Assembly (NCBI RefSeq): GCF_014633365.1
Contig: NC_068347.1
Location: 36,029,717-36,093,716, forward strand
Direction of reading: 5' to 3'
Origin: Diospyros lotus
Lineage: Eukaryota > Streptophyta > Magnoliopsida > Ericales > Ebenaceae
Length of the DNA stretch: 64,000 nt
How positions within the stretch are numbered: the first letter of the stretch is position 1; each line of letters starts with the position of its first letter. Of the stretch, positions 37,401-46,400 are shown in pieces. The translations under genes were made by a program, and so were the position numbers. Below the pieces are notes generated by a model that was not told the origin of the DNA, ran no database searches, and saw nothing but the letters and a program-made list of their open reading frames with translations.

Positions 37401-40400
37401 TAATACACTAACCGAAATAACCGAAACCAAATTAATCGATTTGGACTTTGAACTAATCGAACCGAAAATCAAATCGAAAAGATAGCTCAAAAATTGAACC
37501 GAATTAACTGATTTGGACTTTGAACTAATCGAACCGAAACCGAACCAAAAAAATAGCTCAAAAATCGAACCAAATTGGCCGATTTGGACTTTAAACTAAT
37601 CGAACCAAAAATTAAATCGAAAAACAATCCAAAAATAGAACCGAATATATCTTGATTGGGGGAAGGAATGTCTAGATTTGGCCTGTGCAATGCAGCCTCT
37701 TATAGTTTGCTGTAGTTCTATTTCACATTATTACAAAACCACTGGGAGGATGGATTGGGTGACTGGAGGGTTTGGACTTTGAAGGATGCATTAGATGACT
37801 AAAATTTGGATGAAAGAAGCATCATTTTTATGCCACGCTTCCTAATCAATCTTAAAATATCACAAACATTGAGATGTACCGACTTGATATAGATAACATG
37901 TGATTGCTTAAAGTTTCAAAAGAAGAAAAAACATTATGCTGATCAATACAAATATGCACTGCAAAACACCAACAACAAACACTAAAAATTGTATCAACGA
38001 ACCAAATCACACGACGATTAAGTTGTTTGTTTACTCTTTTGATTAAGCAAATCAGAACCACACGACGATTAAAAGAGAAACCAATGAATTCGCAAAAGAG
38101 AAACAACGAACCAAATCACAACGAATTAAACAAAGCAAACGAATTAAACAACGAATTCGCAAAAGTCAAAGCATCAACAAACCAAATCACAAAAGAGAAA
38201 CAACGAATTCGCAAAGTTGCCGAAATCGTATTACCTTCTCAAATCGATAACGGCGATACCTGCAAGATCGTTCACTCTTAAGTTGTCGAAACCAACTGGA
38301 TTGTTGATGTTGACGGTGAGGAGGGTGAAATGGCTTACGGTTTGCTGTCGCATTCGACAGGGTGGGGGGTGGGTTGGGTCTCGGACTATCAGGTGCAGGG
38401 GGCTAGGTGTTGGGTGGGGGAGAAGCCGACGGTGAAGGTGTTTGGGTCTGAGGGCGAGGGCGAGGATTAACCGGTGACCTAGGGCTAGGGTCGATGCTTC
38501 GACGACCGGGGGGGCTGGGTCTCGGCCTATCGGGTGCAGGGGCCAGGGGGGCTGGGTGTTGGACTTGGGTGGGGAAGAAGCCGACGGTGAAGGGCTTGAA
38601 GGCATTTGGGTTTGACGACAATGGCGAGGTAAGGGTTAGCCGCCAAAGACCTAGGGCTAGGGTTGTGGGTTGATGCTTCAATGACGATGAGGCTGGGTGT
38701 TGGGTCAGGTGGGGGAGAAATCGAAAGTGAAGGCGTTCGGCTCCGACGGCGACGGCGATGGCGATGGCGACGTGAAGGTTGACGATGGGTGGGGTGTCTG
38801 TGAGGCGATCTCTCGGCTCGGGCGGGTTATCGGCTGTGAATCACATCGTGTGATGCACAAAAAGAAAGAAGAAAGGCAATGAATGGACAGAATGGGTAGC
38901 ATTATAGCAGCACGGGTCGGTTTTGTTGGGCGCGGGTCAGTTCAGTTTTGCGGGTATTTTTGTCCAAATACCCGAACCAAATCGACTACCCGAAGTTTTT
39001 GTAAAAAACTAACCGAACCCAAACTGCCCACCATAGATAACAGAACTGAACCAGTTAGAAACCTTTAATTAAATCTTAATTTTACTTGGAAACTAATAAA
39101 AATTTTAAATTACATAGGAAATAAACAACTTGCTAAAGAAGAATCCTAGTAAAAAAGGAATTAAAATTCATCCAATTCTGACTCGGTTGATTGGGTTGAC
39201 TGATCTGCTTGCGTCATTGTTAGTCGACCCTCCATGATTTTTATTATCTCTAACCCAAATTTGGGTTTGTCTCCAGCTCAGCATGGAAGTGGGTTTTGGC
39301 ATTTTTTTTTTACTTTTCAATAGGGGGATAAAGGAGAGAGAATGAAGGGTAAATTGGTCAATTTATCCCTTTATTTAACAATTGCAGTACTTATTGCTAT
39401 TTCTCAAACGCCAAGATGTTTCTTGCAATTTTGCCACACTTCAAGGTTGTTCTTCACAATTTACCCCTTTTTTGTTTTCCAATATGGGGAGAAAGGAGAG
39501 GGTAAATTGGTTATTTTATCCCATTATTTAATAGTTGGGGTACTTATTGTTATTTCTCAAACGCCAAGGTGTTTATTGCAATTTTGCCAAACTTCAAGGC
39601 AGTTGTGTCACATTCCTAGGGTTACTTAGAGTTGAGATTGGAATTTGGGAGGGGGGGGGGGGGGAATCAGAATGAGAGAATCGAAAAGAGGGAGAGAAAT
39701 TAGCAGAAAGGGATGAAGAATAGAGAGAGTATAGAGAAATCAGAAGGGAACGAGAGAGATTAGAGTTGAGAGAGACGAGAATTCGATTATCATTTCACAT
39801 GGTATCCCATCCTATTATAGGTAGCCCTTTTATAGTAGTGCAGTTACTTCCCATGTGTTGTTCTATTCCAAGGCTGCCATTTCTTCCATAACTGCTGTCC
39901 TCCAATTTTCATCTTGTAGAGCCTGATGAATGTTTCTCGGAATAGCCAAATTATCAAGACTGACAGTGAATGACCGGTATGTAGGGGATAATTTTGAGTA
40001 TCTGAGATGATGAGAGATAGGGTGATTTGTACAAGTTCTGATCCCTTTTCTCGTAGCAATAGGAGTCCAAGGTCATCCTCCTTAATTATGTCTTCAATCA
40101 CTGGCCTTCCTTCCTCTTATCTTTTCTGGACTTATCCCCAGGTTGGATGAAGGGTTCAGCTGAGTAATATGAGGCCTTCTAGAATAAACCTTAAGAGGTG
40201 GTTTATCTTGAGCTTAATCTTCTCCTGAATTCCCAGTAATTTCTTTCTCATCCCCTTGCTGATCTAAGTAACTAGAATCTGAGTTAGGCTGGGAACTGTC
40301 CTGAGAATTCTCTGATTGCTGGAGGGAATCAATGGGAGAGTTTGGGTAGGAATGATCAGTGACAGGCAATAGGGTACTCCACACATCATTTGGATGTGGT

Positions 40401-43400
40401 GAACTGTCCTGCAGCTGATGGTTCTTGAAAAAAGATTGATTCTCGATGAAGGAGACATCACATGAGACAATAAATTTTCGGTTAGCAGGATCATAGCATT
40501 TATATCCTTGTTGAGTGGGAGAGTAACCAATGAATATGCACTTAAGGGCTTTAGGGTCCAACTTAGATTGGGAGAGTTGGTTTTTGTGGACAAAAGCTAT
40601 GCAGCGAAAAATCTTTAGAGGAAGAAAGTTTAGGACACTAGATTGGTGAGGAAAAGATTCAATGAGCACACTCAAGGGAGTTTTAAACTCTAGAATTTTT
40701 GAGGGTACCCGGTTGATAAGATAGGCTGAGGTAAGGACTACTTCTCCCCAATAGTTGTTAGGAACTGACTTGGCAAACATTAAGGCTCTTGCGGTTTCAA
40801 GGAGGCGCCGATTCTTTCTTTCTGCTATCCCATTTTTGTTGGGGATTGTAGGGATATGAGCTTTGGTGAAAGATACCATGCTCATTGAGATATTGCTGGA
40901 ATTCATTTGAAAAATATTCTCAGCCATTGTCTGATCTTAGAATATGAATAGGAGCTTGGAAAACATTGGTGACCATTTGATGAAACCTTTTGAATATATG
41001 ATAAGTTTCATATTTATCTTTCATTAGGAACACCAAACACATCCGAGTGTGGTCATCAATAAATGTGATGAACCATCGTGTCAAGTTGGGAGTCCTAGTT
41101 GGTCCCCAAATGTTGTTACGAATCAAATGAAATGGCTTTGATGGTTTATAATAGGTATGTTTAGGATGAGGATTCTTAGTTTGCTTGGCTAAGATACAAT
41201 GTTCACAATTGAAATGCTGGATTTTATTGATAGATAGGATTGAAAGGACACAACCTTGAGATATTCTAAACTCGGATGGCCTAATCTTTGATGGCATAAC
41301 ATTAATTCAGATTCAAAGGCTGTAGCTAACGAGGATTGAAAAAATAACTGAGAATCAGTAGGTAATTCAAGCTGATTTGTCTGATATAATCCCTCTCTTT
41401 CCTCAGCTTTGCCAATCATCATTCCCAAGGATATGTCCTGAAAAACACAATGAGAACCAAAAAATGTTACTGAGCAATTCGTTTCCTTGGTTAATTTGCT
41501 TACTGAAATCAGGTTGCACCTTAGGTCCGGCACAAAGAGTACCGAATCTAAGGTGAAACCTTCTATGTAAGCCTTTCCTTTCCCTTGAGCCGAGGATCTT
41601 GATCCATCAGCCATTAACACTTTTATGTCCTGATTACATGGTTCAAAATCAGATAGAGTTTTGAGGGAACCTGTCATGTGGTTTGAATCTCCTGTGTCTA
41701 CAATCCAACAATTAGTAGAAGACCTTTTAGATAGTAAAGAACAACCTATATTACCTTGATTCACCAAGGACACCACCGGCTTATCTGAGATTTCAGCACC
41801 ATTCTGCACTTTAGTTTGGCTAAGTAGTTGTTGTATGGCCTCCAATTGACCATCAGTCAACGCAAGCAGGTTTGAAGTACCTTTCTCCGCTTCTGCCACA
41901 TATGCAGGCTGAGTACCCTTCCGCTGGTTTCTTGGTTTCCAAGTGGCTGACTTCCCATGTAACTTCCAACATGTCTCCTTTGTGTGATAGGGCCTATGGC
42001 ATTGATCACACCATGGCTTGTCTCTTTGTACTTCACTTTTGGCTGGATTGAGGGCCTTTCCCTTTGATATACTCCAAGCAGAGAACCCCTCGTTTTCTGA
42101 ATGACCAGCAGAGGAGACCATCACTTTTTTGGTACTCTATTCTCTCTTTACTTCTGCAAAGACCTCCCTTAATGATGGAAATGGCTTAGTCCCCAGCAAC
42201 CTTCCTTGTACTTCATCTAAATCCGGATTGAGACCATGGAGAAAATCAAACTCTCTTTCTTTTTCCACCATCTTCTCATACTTTCTTCCATCGGCTGGAC
42301 ACTCCCATGTGATCTCATAAAAGAGATCCATCTCTTGCCACAACTCAACCAAGGTGTTATAATACTGTGTCACCGAGTTAGTACCTTGTTTTGTTGTTCG
42401 GATGGTGGACCGGACTTGGAAGCTTTGTGCTGAGTTTTCAAGGTCTAAATATACCGCCTTGACAGCCTCCCAAATCTCACTCACCGTCTTATAGAACAAA
42501 TATGTCCTCCCTATTTTTGGCTCCATGAAGTTTACTAACCAAGCCATCACTATAGCGTTCTCTGCTTCCTAGGCCCCATATGTGGCTGATTCTGTGCTCG
42601 GCTTTGCTATTTCTCCTGTCAAATAGCCCATCTTGCCTTTCCCTTTAATCATGAGCATAACTAATTGGGACCATTCACGGAAATTGGTTCCATTCAGTTT
42701 ATGCACAGTTATTTGGAGAGAATGACTATCCAGGACTGTTGTAGGTGCTGAAAACTGAGGATTATCCATCCGGGAAGGCGGCAGATTTGAGGTGGTGGTC
42801 TCACTCACCTGTGGGATCTCGGCCATTATGAGGATTTGAGAGTTCTAGTTGAAATAGAACTCTTTACTGACTGCCACAAAGACCTGGTTCTCATACCATG
42901 AAGAAATTTGGTAGGATTGAACGAAAACTACCATATCATTTCGTTGATAGAGGCCGAATATAAGTACACAAAGAATCCTAATAATTCTCCTAGATTTTCT
43001 CCTACATAACCTCTTATTTTCTAGGATAAGATTACAACTTATCTAGCTATTTTACAGATTACAACAGAAGCTAGATAGAATTATCTAACTTACAACAATT
43101 ATTCAAAACACAAAAAACTTATCTTCAGTTGCTGCTAGGACTCTTTCCTTAGTCCACGTCTACTTAAATCTCCTATAGAACTTTAACTTCTTCCAACAAT
43201 TACTTTAGTAGCTGCCCTTCCTCCCTTGCCTTCCTGAATGGCCTGCTCCATTTTAGGTCTTTCCTCACTTCTTGCAACAACCAGCCCGATCTTAGGGCAT
43301 CAGCAATCTTAGGGATACCTCCAATCTGCTGGTTGCTCTTAGTGTAACCATTAGGCTACTACCCCTGTGCTTTCTAGAAATGGCTTCTAGTGCTGTTTCA

Positions 43401-46400
43401 TGAAGCCTCATCCTCTCAGCCACTTGTTCTACCGTGGCAGGACACATCATTTTCACAATTGGTCTCCACACATTGTTAAGAGTTAAGACCATCAATAAAT
43501 TTCAACACAAAGTAAGATTCCTTCAAGGTCAGTTGAGAATTAAGCATCAATGCTTTCAATTCCTCAAATTTGACCTTATAGACCCTTCTTGCGTGAGGTT
43601 AATGAATTCATCTCTAAGTTGATTTAAGGAATAGAGTACTCCTTAGAAAAGAATTCGGCTAGAATACTAACTAGGAATTTATGTGAAAATAGAATCAAAA
43701 AGTCATCTAACTTTCTACTGACGTCCTTGATTACTTTCCTTGTTGCATCACATTCTTCCTTGAATGTTTTCCCAAATGGATGTGCACTTTCTAGAAGACC
43801 TTCGACCATCTTGACAGGTTCAATCCTTGAAAACTCACTTCTATATTAGCCTCTTGATCAACTTCTAAGGACCTCCTCGAAAATAGAGAATCGATTAATA
43901 GTCTTTGCAAACAGACTCTAGGTAGTACCTTACCTGTAGTTGAGATCTCCTTTCTCACAACCGGATAAAACTGCCCAAGCTTAAAAGATAGAAGCAACCA
44001 AGAACAGTCTCTAGGCATTGCTTATGTTCAACAATCACCAATAATTAGCATTCCCCTGACTTTCACTTTATTTTTTTTGGAGTTTGTCTTCTAGAATTGT
44101 CTTAGAATGAATGGCTTCCAACCGTCGGCTAGGTCTTATGGAAACTTGTTGGGTAATCGATCGCCTCACAACAGTTGCCTTGGGTAATCGATCGCCTCAG
44201 AGCAGTTGGCAACCTATAATCGGCTTTTGTGGCTTACGATTAATGATTGCCATCGTCGATTGACGACTACTTTTTCCTTTGATTTGTGCTCAATCGCTGG
44301 TCATGACTGCTAATGGTTGTGAATCAACAAGCCCTCAATCCAATTTTAGAGCCGAGGATTGTCGAAATGAGCTTCATTGAATTGTCTCAGTCACCTGCAG
44401 CGACCTAGATCTAGTTGCTCCAGACTTACTTCAAAGTTGATTGGGTCTGTTTGGTCTTTGGCTGTCTTCACAATCTAGACCTTAATTATTGTTGGAAACT
44501 TCTAGATATCTCAACCAATGATTGTTAGCTTGTTCTATTTTCAAAAGTCGAACAAGGACTACCAGGGTTCACAGTTGTGGATGATTGGCTTAGTTCACCT
44601 TCAATTCCGAGCTGAGAACTGTTATAAATTGCAGGAATCACAGTCGAGAATTGATTGGCTCTGTTACCATTTGTCACATTCCTAGGGTTTCCCAAGGTTG
44701 AGATTGGAATTAGGGGGGAAATCAAAATGAGAGAATTGAAACTAGGGAGAGAAATTAGCAGAAAGGGAGGGAGAATAGAGAGTATAGAGAAATTAGAAGG
44801 GAAGAGAGAGAGATCAGAGTTGAGAGAGAAATGAGAATTCAATTATCATTTCACATAATATTCCATCCTCTCACAATTAACCCTTTTATAGGCATAGCTG
44901 GCTGCTAACTAAATTCCTAACAACACCCATGTGCTCCTAACAGATTGTAAAATATCTCCTAACAAACTATTATAACCCTAATACAATATTGCCCCTCTAT
45001 TGGTCCTAGGATCATGCCATGTTCTTTGCTATTTACCCATTTAAGAAATTGGGTGGCATCAATCATACACTATAACAGCATACCAAGCCTATATCTGACC
45101 ATTTGGACTGGCTACTTGAAGCATCGATCATATTCTATTGGACAATAAGTGTGAATGGCATTCAAGTCTATCAACTAAAAGTAAATAAGCTAGAAGCTTC
45201 AGAAGATAATTGCAAATATGCCATTATAATCTTAAATATATCATTTAGCATCCAATGTTTATGAAAACTCTAAAGTACAGTGGGCTTTTAGCTTTCAAGT
45301 AAGACCCAACTCCAACCAATGCAAGTATTGGACATGTCACTGGCATGGCCACATGTTCCTACATGTCTAACAATATTTGTGTTGACATAATTATGGTACT
45401 CATTACGTGTTCTTGCTTTATAATTATTATCTTGTTACTGTTTTTCTTCTGTTCTTTCTTTCCTTCCCCGCCTCTCTTCATTTTACAAGCTGTTTTGATG
45501 TGGGATTTTACATTACCCCTTCTTTTTCCTTTTGTTGGGGTTGGGGGGATTGTGTTCTAGGTGGATCCATCAGGTTCATACTTCTCTTGGAAAGCTTCAG
45601 CGATGGGGAAGAATGTCTCTAATGCTAAGACATTTCTTGAGAAGAGGTAAGATAATTTGGTTGCATTCATGATTTGTGCAAATTTCTTTTGCTAACTCGT
45701 TTTTGGCTTGACTAGTGAATTGAAAAATCCTATGAATGGTTGACGGTTGAAACTTGACTGGATCATGGGATTCTATTTCTATGTCACCATTTTCACCTAA
45801 TCATATCAGTTCTTACTTTACCTGAGCTTTCAGCATGAACTTTTTTCTCTATTGTTTGTTACCTTCATCTAGGTATGACCATTATAGTGTAAACTGTGAT
45901 GTCCATGGCTTGTAGCTTCCTAACTGCTAAAGCTTTCACAAAATCTTTTGTATTTGTTGGCTGCCAAATTGTCATTTTTGTATTTTGTTGAATTTCAATT
46001 TTGGCTAATTCTTCCAAACCCATAAAACAATTATTCAACATTGTGAAATGCTTCTTGCTGATGCATTAGCTCTCTTTTCTTTTATGATTAAGTTTACATC
46101 TCACAGAAATGGTATTTTTTTTGGTTGGGTTTGTTTTATCTTTTTCTTTGATTGAGGGAGATTAATTTGATCAGCTCCAAATGATTCTTGCTATTTATAT
46201 GGCATGGTAATCTCTAAATGGTCTTCTAAAGTGATTGTCATTTTCTCCCTTCTCTTTCTAAACCAGAGAGGCCTTGGGCTTTGCTGTATGTACTTTGAAG
46301 TTGTATGAATGCAGTCAAATTTGATATTTGTTTTCTAGAAATCGTGTTGAACCAGTCCTTTAGTCTTAATTCATGATATGGACTTAATTTGAATGTTTTG

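Larger units (their letters stand above)
39606..45019 (-). mobile_element. Deleted Ty3/gypsy element hosting a truncated copia element
   Basis: Two related LTR segments bound the region. The left one (39606 to about 39832, TGTCACATTCCTAGGG) is the truncated 3' LTR. The right one (44672 to about 45019, same start) is the 5' LTR. It is preceded by GGCTCTGTTACCA, the complement of a primer-binding site. Between them lie gypsy gag remnants (43199-44660) and a copia element (39833-43198). Gypsy pol, the copia RT/RNase H and the copia 3' LTR are all absent. A single large deletion from the gypsy LTR into copia RT explains the arrangement. The right end is approximate and no flanking duplication was found. 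Confidence 0.75.
36402..45560 (+). other. PAB1 intron 7, 9.2 kb
   Basis: The donor CAG/GTAGGG and acceptor TGTTCTAG give phase 0. 36402-37299 shows nothing I can classify. 37300-39065 is a hAT-like repeat with a GC-rich core. 39310-39605 is a tandem duplication. 39606-45019 is a gypsy/copia composite. 45020-45560 is plain intron sequence with a T-rich end. Confidence 0.85.

Noticed and set aside
38231..38605. 124-codon minus-strand open frame as a complete gene
   Set aside because: Most of it is proline-rich translation of GC-rich repeats. Only the last 30 or so residues look like protein, so I report it as a possible captured exon only.
39342..39629. 95-codon open frame with internal repeat
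   Set aside because: It is produced by a non-coding tandem duplication that keeps frame by chance and ends in an LTR.
39606..45019. Clean 5-bp target duplication for the gypsy/copia composite
   Set aside because: The left flank AGTTG has no match after any plausible right LTR end, so the right border is reported as approximate.
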